NCBI RefSeq assembly: GCF_018397995.1
Contig: NZ_BBQH01000027.1
Coordinates: 32,791 to 96,790 of the forward strand
Reading direction: 5' to 3'
Length of the DNA stretch: 64,000 nucleotides
DNA from: Rhizomonospora bruguierae
GTDB lineage: Bacteria > Actinomycetota > Actinomycetes > Mycobacteriales > Micromonosporaceae
Of the stretch, positions 16,099-23,504 are shown in pieces. The notes beneath the pieces were generated by a model. The model made no database searches. It was not told where the DNA came from and worked only from the letters and a program-made list of their open reading frames with translations. Position 1 is the stretch's first letter. Each line of letters opens with the position of its first letter. Both the position numbers and the translations under genes were made by a program.

Positions 16099-18618
16099 GT
16101 GCCGGGAATCGCTGAACCGACCGAGGCGAGCGTGCGGCGGGCGCTGCACCGGGCCGCCACCGGGCGCCCGCTGGATCTGGCCGAGGCGGCCGCGCTGCTG
16201 TCGGCCCGCGGCGCCGGCCTGGAGGAGTTACTGGCCCTCGCCGGCGCGGTCCGCGACGCCGGGCTGCGCGACGCGGGTCGCCCCGGCGTCGTCACGTACA
16301 GCCGCAAGGTCTTCATCCCGCTGACCCGGCTCTGCCGCGACCGCTGCCACTACTGCACGTTCGCCACCGTGCCGCACCGGCTGCCCGCCGCGTTCCTGGA
16401 GCGCGAGGAGGTCCTCGCGATCGCCCGCGCCGGCGCCGCCCAGGGCTGCAAGGAGGCGCTGTTCACCCTGGGGGACCGGCCGGAGCAGCGGTGGCCGGCC
16501 GCCCGCGCCTGGCTGGACGAGCGCGGCTACGACTCCACACTGGACTACCTGCGCGCCTGCGCGATCGCGGTCCTGGAGGAGACCGGGCTGCTGCCGCACC
16601 TGAACCCGGGCGTGCTGAGCTGGGCCGAATTGCAGCGGCTCAGGCCGGTCGCGCCGAGCATGGGCATGATGCTGGAGACCACGGCGAGCCGGCTGTGGTC
16701 CGAGCCGGGCGGCCCGCACTACGGCTCGCCGGACAAGGAGCCCGCCGTCCGGCTGCGGGTGGTGGCCGACGCGGGGCGCGTCGCGGTGCCGTTCACCACC
16801 GGCATCCTCATCGGCATCGGCGAGACGCCCGAGGAGCGGGTCGACGCCCTGTTCGAGATCCGCCGGGCGGCCCGCGAGCACGGCCACGTCCAGGAAGTGA
16901 TCGTGCAGAACTTCCGCGCCAAGCCGGACACGGCGATGCGCGGCATGCCCGACGCCGAACTGCACGACCTGGCCGCCACGGTCGCGGTGGCACGCCTGGT
17001 GCTCGGCCCGCGCGCCCGGGTCCAGGCCCCGCCGAATCTGATCGCCGGCGAGTACGACCTGCTGCTGCGGGCCGGCATCGACGACTGGGGCGGCGTCTCG
17101 CCGGTCACCCCGGACCACGTGAACCCGGAGCGGCCGTGGCCGCAGATCGAGGAACTGGCCGAGCGCAGCGCGGCGGCCGGCTTCACGCTGCGCGAGCGGC
17201 TCACCATCTACCCCGAGTACGTCAACCGCGGCGAGCAGTGGCTGGACCCGCGGCTCGCCGCGCACGTCGCCGCGCTGGCCGACCCGGCGACCGGGCTGGC
17301 GGACGGCTCCGCCCGCCCGGTGGGCCGGCCCTGGCAGGAGCCGGAGACCCCGTTCGTGGCCGCCGGCCGCACCGACCTGCACGCCTCGATCGACACCGAG
17401 GGACGGGCCGGCGACCGGCGCGGCGACTTCGACTCCGTCTACGGTGACTGGTCCGCGATCGCCGAGCACGCCGCCCGCACCGCAAGCCCGGCGGGGGAGC
17501 GCACCGGGTCCGATGTGCTCGCCGGGCTGCGCCTGGCGGCCACCGAGCCCGCGGCCCTGCTGGAGCCCCGGCACGAGGCCACCGCGCTGGCCCTGTTCGG
17601 CGCGGCCGGCTCCGCGCTGGAGGAGCTGTGCCGCATCGCCGACGACCTGCGCCGGGACGCGGTCGGCGAGGACGTCACCTACGTGGTCAACCGGAACATC
17701 AACTTCACCAATGTCTGCTACGTCGGCTGCCGGTTCTGCGCCTTCGCCCAGCGGGAACGGGACGCTGACGCGTACCGGCTCTCGCTGGAGCAGGTCGCGG
17801 ACCGTGCGCAGCAGGCGTGGGCGGCCGGCGCCACCGAGGTCTGCATGCAGGGCGGCATCGACCCGAAGCTGCCGCCCACCGCGTACGCGGACCTGGTCCG
17901 CGCCGTGAAGCAGCGGGTACCGGGCATGCACGTGCACGCCTTCTCCCCGATGGAGATCGTCACCGCGGCCAGCAGGGCGAACCTGCCCATCCGGGAGTGG
18001 CTCGCGATGGTCCGGGAGGCGGGGCTGGACACGATCCCGGGCACCGCCGCCGAGATCCTCGACGACGACGTGCGCTGGGTCCTCACCAAGGGCAAGCTCC
18101 CCGCGGCGACCTGGGTCGAGGTGGTCACCGCCGCGCACGAGGTTGGCCTGCGCTCCAGCTCCACGATGATGTACGGGCACGTGGACCACCCGCGGCACTG
18201 GCTCGGGCACTTCCGCGTGCTGGCCGGCATCCAGGACCGCACCGGCGGCTTGACCGAGTTCGTGGCGCTGCCGTTCGTGTACACCAACGCCCCGATCTAC
18301 CTGGCCGGCATCGCCCGCCCGGGGCCGACCTGGCGGGAGAACCGGGTGGTGCACGCCATGGCCCGGGTGCTGTTGCACGGCCGCGTCGCGAACATCCAGT
18401 GCTCGTGGGTCAAGCTCGGCGACGAGGGGACCGCGGCGATGCTCCGCGGCGGCTGCAACGACCTGGGCGGCACGCTGATGGAGGAGACCATCTCCCGGAT
18501 GGCGGGTTCGGAGCATGGTTCCGCCCGTACCGTGGCGCAGTTGACCGCCCTGGCCGCCGCCGCCGGCCGCCCGGCGCGGCAGCGGACCACCGTCTACAGC
18601 GGTCCGATAGCCGACTGA
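16099..18618 (+). CDS. fbiC: Bifunctional FO synthase (CofG and CofH fused)
   Basis: Two radical-SAM enzymes in one chain make the F420 chromophore FO from tyrosine and the pyrimidine 5-amino-6-ribitylamino-uracil. The N-terminal CofG half carries the cluster motif CRDRCHYC (Cys79, 83, 86) and the C-terminal CofH half carries CYVGCRFC (Cys540, 544, 547). At 839 residues it matches the fused actinobacterial form. GTG at 16099 is chosen because the longer ATG frame at 16027 would begin inside the terminator stem and add unrelated residues. With fbiA and fbiB just upstream on the other strand, most of the F420 core pathway is here; the lactate guanylyltransferase (fbiD/cofC) is not. Confidence 0.96.
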   Translation: MPGIAEPTEASVRRALHRAATGRPLDLAEAAALLSARGAGLEELLALAGAVRDAGLRDAGRPGVVTYSRKVFIPLTRLCRDRCHYCTFATVPHRLPAAFLEREEVLAIARAGAAQGCKEALFTLGDRPEQRWPAARAWLDERGYDSTLDYLRACAIAVLEETGLLPHLNPGVLSWAELQRLRPVAPSMGMMLETTASRLWSEPGGPHYGSPDKEPAVRLRVVADAGRVAVPFTTGILIGIGETPEERVDALFEIRRAAREHGHVQEVIVQNFRAKPDTAMRGMPDAELHDLAATVAVARLVLGPRARVQAPPNLIAGEYDLLLRAGIDDWGGVSPVTPDHVNPERPWPQIEELAERSAAAGFTLRERLTIYPEYVNRGEQWLDPRLAAHVAALADPATGLADGSARPVGRPWQEPETPFVAAGRTDLHASIDTEGRAGDRRGDFDSVYGDWSAIAEHAARTASPAGERTGSDVLAGLRLAATEPAALLEPRHEATALALFGAAGSALEELCRIADDLRRDAVGEDVTYVVNRNINFTNVCYVGCRFCAFAQRERDADAYRLSLEQVADRAQQAWAAGATEVCMQGGIDPKLPPTAYADLVRAVKQRVPGMHVHAFSPMEIVTAASRANLPIREWLAMVREAGLDTIPGTAAEILDDDVRWVLTKGKLPAATWVEVVTAAHEVGLRSSSTMMYGHVDHPRHWLGHFRVLAGIQDRTGGLTEFVALPFVYTNAPIYLAGIARPGPTWRENRVVHAMARVLLHGRVANIQCSWVKLGDEGTAAMLRGGCNDLGGTLMEETISRMAGSEHGSARTVAQLTALAAAAGRPARQRTTVYSGPIAD

Positions 18619-18628
18619 GAACGGCCCC

Positions 18629-18667
18629 ACCCGGCGCGCCGCGATTAACTCCGGCGACGCGCCGGGT
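18629..18667 (+). terminator. Hairpin terminator after fbiC
   Basis: ACCCGGCGCG (18629-18638) pairs with CGCGCCGGGT (18658-18667), 10 bp with a 19-nt loop, 10 bp after the fbiC stop. Confidence 0.65.
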
Positions 18668-18780
18668 AGGGCGTTACCCGCGTGGGGTCTGGATCGATAG
18701 CCAGTCAGCGGTAGCCCGAGAGCCGTCCCCGCGAGTCGCGTACAAAGCGCCGGAAGGCCACCCCATTTATCAGGTTCGGC

Positions 18781-18810
18781 TTGACGACGCACGCATTACA
18801 CGCGTGTAAT
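18781..18810 (+). promoter_or_regulatory. whiB2 promoter with palindromic operator over the -10 box
   Basis: TTGACG (18781-18786) and TGTAAT (18805-18810) are separated by 18 bp, each matching the vegetative sigma consensus at five of six positions. The perfect 16-bp palindrome ATTACACGCGTGTAAT (18795-18810) covers the end of the spacer and the entire -10 box, a classic repressor position. Its half sites, TTACAC and GTGTAA, resemble the TNACNC/GNGTNA half sites reported for BldD, a known regulator of whiB-type genes, but with a 2-nt centre. The start of transcription would fall near 18817, leaving a leader of about 115 nt. Confidence 0.6.
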
Positions 18811-18865
18811 TTCACCGGGGTGGTTCGAACGGCGCCTGGGTAAAGCGTTCGTATTCGGACCAATG

Positions 18866-18924
18866 CCACGCCTGCCGCGTGGGGGGTCACCAACCGGCAC
18901 CGCTGCCGGTCTGGGAAAAGGAGG
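18866..18924 (+). promoter_or_regulatory. Two hairpins and ribosome site in the whiB2 leader
   Basis: CCACGC (18866-18871) pairs with GCGTGG (18877-18882), and ACCGGCA (18893-18899) pairs with TGCCGGT (18904-18910). The second hairpin ends 9 nt before GGAGG (18920-18924), so it could modulate translation. The rest of the 18619-18930 gap holds only the terminator and promoter listed separately. Confidence 0.4.
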
Positions 18925-18930
18925 CAGCAG

Positions 18931-19188
18931 ATGGATGGTCGGACGGTCGGCGCCGACCTGCTCGGGGATGCGCCCGAGTGGCAGGAGCGGGCCCTGTGCT
19001 CGCAGACCGACCCGGAGGCGTTCTTCCCGGAGAAGGGGGGATCCACCCGGGAAGCCAAGCGGATCTGCTCCCGGTGCGAGGTCAAGACCGAGTGCCTGGA
19101 GTACGCGCTCGGCCACGACGAGCGCTTCGGCATCTGGGGCGGACTGTCCGAACGGGAGCGCCGCAAGCTCAAGCGCCGCGTGGCCTGA
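18931..19188 (+). CDS. whiB2: WhiB-family iron-sulfur transcriptional regulator (WhiB2/WhmD type)
   Basis: A small cytoplasmic [4Fe-4S] regulator that normally works with the sigma factor on sporulation septation and cell division genes. The 85-residue product has the four cluster cysteines (Cys23, 46, 49, 55), the turn motif GIWGG at 67-71 and a basic C-terminus RERRKLKRR for DNA contact. Length and the C-x22-C-x2-C-x5-C spacing fit the WhiB2 group, and the neighbourhood (F420 genes, zincin, DUF3499, manB) is that of whiB2 in other actinobacteria. ATG at 18931 is preceded by AAAAGGAGGCAGCAG. It is monocistronic: own promoter with operator, and a hairpin right after the stop. Confidence 0.92.
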   Translation: MDGRTVGADLLGDAPEWQERALCSQTDPEAFFPEKGGSTREAKRICSRCEVKTECLEYALGHDERFGIWGGLSERERRKLKRRVA

Positions 19189-19200
19189 CGGGCTCGCTGG

Positions 19201-19222
19201 CGACCGGTCGGGGGGCCGGTCG
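19201..19222. terminator. Bidirectional hairpin between whiB2 and the zincin-like gene
   Basis: CGACCGG (19201-19207) pairs with CCGGTCG (19216-19222). The stem ends one base before the stop codon of the convergent gene, so it can serve both. Confidence 0.6.
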
Positions 19223-19672
19223 TCAGTCCAGCTCGTCGGGGTCCACGCCGAGCAGGTTCGCCACCTGCTCGATGATCACGTCGTGTACCAGGTCCGCCAG
19301 GTCCTCCCGGTCCATCGCCCGGAACTCCAGCGGCCGCCGGTACAGCACGATGCGGGGCGGCATCTGGGAGCGCCCGGGCCGCCCGGGCAGCAGCCGCGCC
19401 AGCGGCACCTCGCCGTCCTCCAGCACGTCCGAGTCGTAGACGTTCAGGTCCGGGGGAACGTCCTCGACGGCGAACTCCACGCCGGCCAGTTCCTTGGCGT
19501 ACCGGCGCTCGAGCGCCTCCACGGCGTCCAGTACCAGGTCGTCGAAGATCTCCGCCTTGGTCCGGGACAGCGGCACGGATGCCGGTACCAGCCGCCCGCG
19601 CAGGCCACGCCCGTGGCGGTCGCGGTGCGGACGGGGGTCGGGGCGGCGGCGGTCGGCGGTGCTCACGGGCAC
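19223..19672 (-). CDS. Zincin-like metallopeptidase-family protein with degenerate active site
   Basis: The 149-residue protein resembles the metallopeptidase family PF06262 (DUF1025): an Arg-rich N-terminus, then FDDLVLDAVEALERRY, the IVLYRRPLEF strand and a C-terminal helix. In active members that helix carries HExxH (for example HEIAHHFGI). Here residues 135-143 read EQVANLLGV, so both histidines and the glutamate are replaced. Zinc binding and peptidase activity are therefore unlikely, and a binding or structural role is more plausible. GTG at 19672 is used; GTG at 19666 is equally possible. The position next to whiB2 and the DUF3499 gene is conserved in actinobacteria (Rv3259 region), consistent with a shared, undefined role. 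Confidence 0.8.
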   Translation of the reverse strand: MPVSTADRRRPDPRPHRDRHGRGLRGRLVPASVPLSRTKAEIFDDLVLDAVEALERRYAKELAGVEFAVEDVPPDLNVYDSDVLEDGEVPLARLLPGRPGRSQMPPRIVLYRRPLEFRAMDREDLADLVHDVIIEQVANLLGVDPDELD

Positions 19673-19801
19673 AGATTAGCGCCGGCCGGGCTACGATGTC
19701 GGTGGCCCGCCGGGCTTCGCCCTCGCTGTGATCGGCACTGCCCGGCGTGTCGTGTTAACAACCGGATAGGGTCAGGCGGTAGAAGGGATACGGTCCACCG
19801 C

Positions 19802-20164
19802 GTGAGGTCACCACGGCGCTGCTCCCGCAACGGCTGCCCCCGCCAGGCGGTCGCCACGCTGACCTATGTCTATGCCGAATCCACCGCCGTCGTCGGGCCG
19901 TTGGCCGCGTTCTCCGAGCCGCACACGTACGACCTGTGCGAGCCGCACGCGCGCAGCCTCACCGCACCGCGCGGCTGGCAGGTCGTCCGGCATGAGGGGG
20001 AGTTCCGCCCACCGCCGCCGACCCCCGACGACCTGGTCGCCCTCGCCGAGGCCGTCCGTGAGGCCGCCCGCCCGGCGCCCCGTCACGCCGACGACACCGG
20101 CGACATCACCCAGAGCACCGGCCGCCGCGGCCACCTGCGCGTCATCCCGCCCAACGCCTCCTGA
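19802..20164 (+). CDS. DUF3499 family protein
   Basis: A 120-residue actinobacterial protein of unknown function. It begins VRSPRRCSRNGCPRQAVATL and continues with YDLCEPHARSLTAPRGWQV. The cysteines and histidine of CSRNGC and CEPH suggest a small zinc-binding site. The C-terminal third is a variable linker ending GHLRVIPPN. GTG at 19802 is chosen because the family starts at this motif, although the frame is open far upstream. In mycobacteria the homologue (Rv3258c region) sits next to manB; here the polyamine block and a repeat zone separate them. No operon partner is evident. Confidence 0.88.
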   Translation: MRSPRRCSRNGCPRQAVATLTYVYAESTAVVGPLAAFSEPHTYDLCEPHARSLTAPRGWQVVRHEGEFRPPPPTPDDLVALAEAVREAARPAPRHADDTGDITQSTGRRGHLRVIPPNAS

Positions 20165-20235
20165 CGCCCGCGCCCAACGCCCCGCGCCGCGCCTGCTCCC
20201 GTCCTGCGCGCGCCCGCGCCGCGCCGGCCCGCCCC

Positions 20236-20352
20236 CGTTCCCGCGTCTGCCTGCGTCGGTCGACCTGCTCCCGTGCCCGCGTCTGCGCCGGGTCTGCCCG
20301 CTCCCGTGCCCGCGTCTGCGCCGGGTCTGCCCGCTCCCGTTCCTGCGTCAGC
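20236..20352. repeat. Minisatellite, about 3.5 units of 33 bp
   Basis: The 9-mer CGCGTCTGC recurs at 20242, 20278 and 20311, with a degenerate copy near 20344, so units are 36, 33 and 33 bp. The two central units are identical over nearly their whole length. On the minus strand an open frame would read repeated ADAGTGAGRPG, but no start signal or codon pattern supports a gene. The array lies in the 520-bp gene-free stretch 20165-20684. Confidence 0.8.
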
Positions 20353-20410
20353 GCTCCCTCCAGGGCTCGGTGGCGGCGTTCCCCGCCGGGTACGGGTACC
20401 TTGTCGCGTC

Positions 20411-20596
20411 GCTTTGCTCTGCTTCCGCATGGGAAACAGCACCCTTACCCGTACTGTCGGTGATAGATAGTGAGATCTTGGTATAGACACGCCCATTATG
20501 TGGCTGATTCGTACCAAGATCTGCGTCCGGGTGCCGGCGCGGGAAGGCTCGCGCCCGGTAAGGGGTGGCGTGTCCTATGCGGAAGCAGAGCAAGGC
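20411..20596. repeat. 186-bp nested inverted-repeat element (MITE/REP-like)
   Basis: Outer arms 20411-20434 and 20573-20596 match as inverted repeats at 22 of 24 positions. Next inside, ACCCTTACC (20441-20449) faces an imperfect partner (CGGTAAGGGGT, near 20556-20566). The core arms AGATCTTGGTA (20473-20483) and TACCAAGATCT (20512-20522) are perfect. The 53-bp core (20472-20524) recurs at 61683-61735. The element contains AT-rich stretches unlike its surroundings and lies between convergent genes. No target-site duplication was resolved. Confidence 0.75.
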
Positions 20597-20684
20597 GGGT
20601 GGACGAGACAGTGTCGACCCGCAACCTGGCGTAGGGGCACCAAGCGGGCCGCCGCTGCGGCCGGCCCGGTTCAGCAGTACGGCG

Positions 20685-22031
20685 TCACAGGCGGTTCCAC
20701 GCCTCCGTGAGTACGGCGCGCAGGATCCGCTCGATCTCGTCGAAGTGCGCCTGGTCGCAGACCAGCGGCGGGGCGAGCTGGACCACCGGGTCGCCCCGGT
20801 CGTCGGCCCGGCAGTAGAGGCCGGCCTCGAACAGGGCGGTGGACAGGAAGCCGCGCAGCAGCCGCTCCGACTCGTCGTCGTCGAAGGTCTCCCGGGTGGC
20901 CTTGTCCTTGACCAGTTCGATGCCGAAGAAGAAACCATCGCCCCGGACGTCCCCGACGATCGGCAGGTCACCGAGTTTGTCCAGGGTGGCCCGGAAGCCG
21001 GCGGAGCTGGCGCGCACGTGGCCGACCAGGTCCTCGCGGGCGAACAGGTCGAGATTGGCGAGGGCCACCGCGCAGGAGACCGGGTGGCCGCCGAACGTGA
21101 TGCCGTGCGCGAACATGTCGGTCCCGTCGAGGAACGGCTCGATCAGGCGGTCGTCCGCGATCATCGCGCCGAGCGGGGCGTAGCCGGACGTGATGCCCTT
21201 GGCGGTGGTGATGATGTCCGGCCGGTACCCGTAGCGCTGCGCGCCGAAGTACTCGCCGAGCCGGCCCCAGGCGCAGATCACCTCGTCCGAGACGAGCAGC
21301 ACGTCGTACTCGTCGCAGACCTCGCGGACCCGCTGGAAGTACCCGGGCGGCGGCGGGAAGCAGCCGCCGGAGTTCTGTACCGGCTCGAGGAAGACCGCGG
21401 CGACGGTGTCCGGGCCCTCCCGTTCGACGGCGCGGGCGATCTCGTCGGCGGCCCACCGGCCGAAGTCGGCAAGGGAGTCGCCGTGCTCGGGCGCCCGGTA
21501 GAAATTGGTGTTCGGGACCTTGATGCCGCCGGGGACCAGCGGCTCGAAGTCGCTCTTGATGCCGGGCAGCCCGGTGATCGACAGCGCGCCCATCGACGTG
21601 CCGTGGTAGGCGATGAAGCGGCTGACCACCTTGTGCTTGGTGGGCTTGCCGACCCGCTTGTAGTAGGCGCGGGCCAGCTTCCACGCGGACTCCACGGCCT
21701 CCGAGCCGCCGGTGGTGAAGAAGACCCGGTTGAGGTCGCCGGGGGCGAGCGCCGCGATTCGCTCGGCCAGTTCCACGGCGGTGGGGTGGGCGTAGGACCA
21801 GAGGGGGAAGTAGGCCAGTTCGGCGGCCTGCTTCGCGGCGGCCTCGGCCAGTTCGGTGCGTCCGTGCCCGGCGTTGACGACGAACAGGCCGGAGAGCCCG
21901 TCGAGGTAGCGGCGACCCTGCGCGTCCCATATGTAGGCCCCCTCGCCGCGGACGATCGTGGGCACGTCGCCGGATCGGTACGCGGACATCCGGGTGAAGT
22001 GCATCCAGAGGTGGTCGGTGGGGTTCGCCAT
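20685..22031 (-). CDS. Class III (omega) aminotransferase, aspartate-aminotransferase-family
   Basis: PLP-dependent transfer of a terminal amino group, probably from putrescine, GABA or a related amine to pyruvate or 2-oxoglutarate. The 448-residue protein has the expected GGSEAVESAWKLAR phosphate-binding turn (108-121), FLEPVQNSGG, the VSDEVICAWGR aspartate (Asp249) and the Schiff-base lysine in TTAKGITSGY (Lys278). GITFGGHPVSC supplies the second-subunit phosphate contact. ATG at 22031 starts at MANPTDHLWMHF, the usual N-terminus; an upstream start adds 12 unrelated residues. It lies downstream of the Lrp gene with a dyad-containing spacer. The agmatinase and two aldehyde dehydrogenases nearby make polyamine or GABA catabolism the best guess. 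Confidence 0.9.
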   Translation of the reverse strand: MANPTDHLWMHFTRMSAYRSGDVPTIVRGEGAYIWDAQGRRYLDGLSGLFVVNAGHGRTELAEAAAKQAAELAYFPLWSYAHPTAVELAERIAALAPGDLNRVFFTTGGSEAVESAWKLARAYYKRVGKPTKHKVVSRFIAYHGTSMGALSITGLPGIKSDFEPLVPGGIKVPNTNFYRAPEHGDSLADFGRWAADEIARAVEREGPDTVAAVFLEPVQNSGGCFPPPPGYFQRVREVCDEYDVLLVSDEVICAWGRLGEYFGAQRYGYRPDIITTAKGITSGYAPLGAMIADDRLIEPFLDGTDMFAHGITFGGHPVSCAVALANLDLFAREDLVGHVRASSAGFRATLDKLGDLPIVGDVRGDGFFFGIELVKDKATRETFDDDESERLLRGFLSTALFEAGLYCRADDRGDPVVQLAPPLVCDQAHFDEIERILRAVLTEAWNRL

Positions 22032-22074
22032 GCCGTCGGTTATCGCACACCCGGAGGCGGCTGGCAAGAGGGAA

Positions 22075-22136
22075 CCGTCGCTTGGAAGCTAAGTTACCGC
22101 GAAATCCGTAGCTGTCGTTGTAACTAGCGACGGATT
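22075..22136 (-). promoter_or_regulatory. Dyad-rich promoter region of the aminotransferase (candidate Lrp operator)
   Basis: Inverted pairs CCGTCGCT (22075-22082)/AGCGACGG (22126-22133) and AGTTAC (22092-22097)/GTAACT (22120-22125) nest around 22098-22119. AATCCGT (22103-22109) and ACGGATT (22130-22136) form another pair. The 9-mer AAATCCGTA at 22102-22110 recurs at 26049-26057, before the second aldehyde dehydrogenase. The stretch is unusually AT-rich for this genome. Confidence 0.45.
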
Positions 22137-22141
22137 CCGTA

Positions 22142-22651
22142 TCAGGGTGTTCCCCAGGTGTAGGTCTGCTTGCGCAGCTTGAGGTACACGAACGCCTCGG
22201 TCGCGACCACGCCCGGCACCTCCCGCAACCGCTGCAGGATCTGGAGCAGGTGGTCGTCGTTGCGGCAGACCACCTCGGTGAGCAGGTCGAACGAGCCGGC
22301 CGTGATCACCACGTAGTCCACCTCGTCCAGTTCGGCGAGGCGGTCGGCCACCTCTGCCAGGTCCCCGCTGGCCCGGATGCCGATCATGGCCTGGCGGGGA
22401 AAGCCGAGTTGGAGCGGGTCGGTGACCGCGACGATCTGCATGACGCCCGCGTCCAGCAGCCGCTGCACCCGCTGCCGGACCGCCGCCTCGGACAGGCCGA
22501 CCGCCTTGCCGATGGTCGCGTAGGGGCGCCGGCCGTCCTCCTGAAGCTGCTCGATGATCTGCTTCGCCACGTCGTCGAGCAGGGCACTCGGCGCCGGCGC
22601 CGGGCCGGTGCCGCCCGCCGGGCCGCTGTGGCGCCGCCTGGAACTGGCCAT
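22142..22651 (-). CDS. Lrp/AsnC family transcriptional regulator
   Basis: A 169-residue regulator: a disordered basic N-terminus, then a winged-helix domain (LDDVAKQIIEQLQEDGRRPYATIGKAVGLSEAAVRQRVQRLLDAGV, about 25-70) and an RAM ligand-binding domain (IGIRASGDLAEVADRL to YLKLRKQTYTWGTP). It is full length. It is divergent from the broken saccharopine-dehydrogenase-like gene and upstream of the aminotransferase on the same strand. A local amino-acid or polyamine-responsive regulator of this catabolic block is likely. The dyad-rich spacer just downstream, and the 9-mer it shares with the 26.05-kb promoter, are its most likely targets; that is inference. Confidence 0.93.
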   Translation of the reverse strand: MASSRRRHSGPAGGTGPAPAPSALLDDVAKQIIEQLQEDGRRPYATIGKAVGLSEAAVRQRVQRLLDAGVMQIVAVTDPLQLGFPRQAMIGIRASGDLAEVADRLAELDEVDYVVITAGSFDLLTEVVCRNDDHLLQILQRLREVPGVVATEAFVYLKLRKQTYTWGTP

Positions 22652-22744
22652 CTCGCTCCTCCCGGTGACCCGCCTGAGGTCACGATCATGAATTATTCCG
22701 GCCGGTTTCCGGTGTCGCTGCCCGGGCCCACGCTAGAAAGATCC

Positions 22745-23504
22745 ATGCGCCTGTTGATCGTCGGCGCCGGAGGCGTCGGCTCCGCCGCCGCCGCCATCGC
22801 CGCCCGCCGCCAGTTCTTCGACGCGTGCGTCGTCGCCGACCACGACCCCGCGCGGGCCGCCCGGGCGGTGGCCGGCGCGGACCGGCGCTTCGTCGCCGCC
22901 CGGGTGGACGCCGCCGACCCGGCCGCCGTCACCGCGCTGTGCGCGGAGCACGGCATCACGCACGTGCTCAACGCGGTCGATCCGCGGTTCGTGCTGCCGG
23001 TCTTCGACGGCGCCTTCGCCGCCGGCGCGCACTACCTGGACATGGCCATGTCGCTCTCCCGGCCGCACGCCACCAACCCGTACGCCGATCGACGTGCTGC
23101 GCACGCTGCACAAGCTTGGCCTGGACTCCACCACCCCGCTCACGGTGGGCGGGGTCCGCGTCTCGCCGCGCGACGTGGTCGCCGCCTGCCTGCCCGACCC
23201 GGCCACCATCGGAGGCAGGATGCGCGGCAAGACCTGCGCCGCCACCTGGGTCCGCGGCACGGGTGTTGACGGCGCCGCCCGGGAGGTCTACCTCTATCAC
23301 GTGGTCGACAACGAGTGGTCGATGGCGGAGTACGGCCACCAGGCCGTGGTCTGGCAGACGGCGATCAACCCGGTCATCGCGCTGGAACTGCTCGCCTCCG
23401 GCGAGTGGTCCGGCGCGGGCGTGCTCGGCCCCGAGGCCCTGCCGCCCCGCCCGTTCCTGAACAAGCTGACCGAGTACGGCTCGCCCTGGGGGGTGCGCGA
23501 ATGA
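22745..23504 (+). pseudogene. Saccharopine-dehydrogenase-like oxidoreductase, internally deleted and frameshifted
   Basis: The first 114 codons (from ATG 22745) encode an intact NAD(P)-binding start: MRLLIVGAGGVGSAAAAIAA, CVVADHD and ITHVLNAVDPRFVLPVFDGA, ending HYLDMAMSLSRPHATNPYA near 23086. The natural C-terminal part then resumes one frame later (IDVLRTLHKLGLDSTTPLTV onward) and runs to the TGA at 23502-23504. Family members are near 400 residues; only about 250 are represented, so roughly 140-150 residues are missing and the frame is broken at about 23087. A single deletion explains both. The remaining C-terminus still overlaps the agmatinase start as ATGA, so the gene was once translationally coupled to it. 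A sequencing or assembly fault cannot be excluded. Confidence 0.8.

Noticed and set aside
18821..18850. GGTTCGAAC resembling a tRNA T-arm
   Set aside because: No acceptor stem, D-arm or anticodon arm can be built around it.
20083..20517. Minus-strand frame encoding repeated ADAGTGAGRPG
   Set aside because: It is a translation of the minisatellite, runs into the inverted-repeat element and has no convincing start or conserved sequence.
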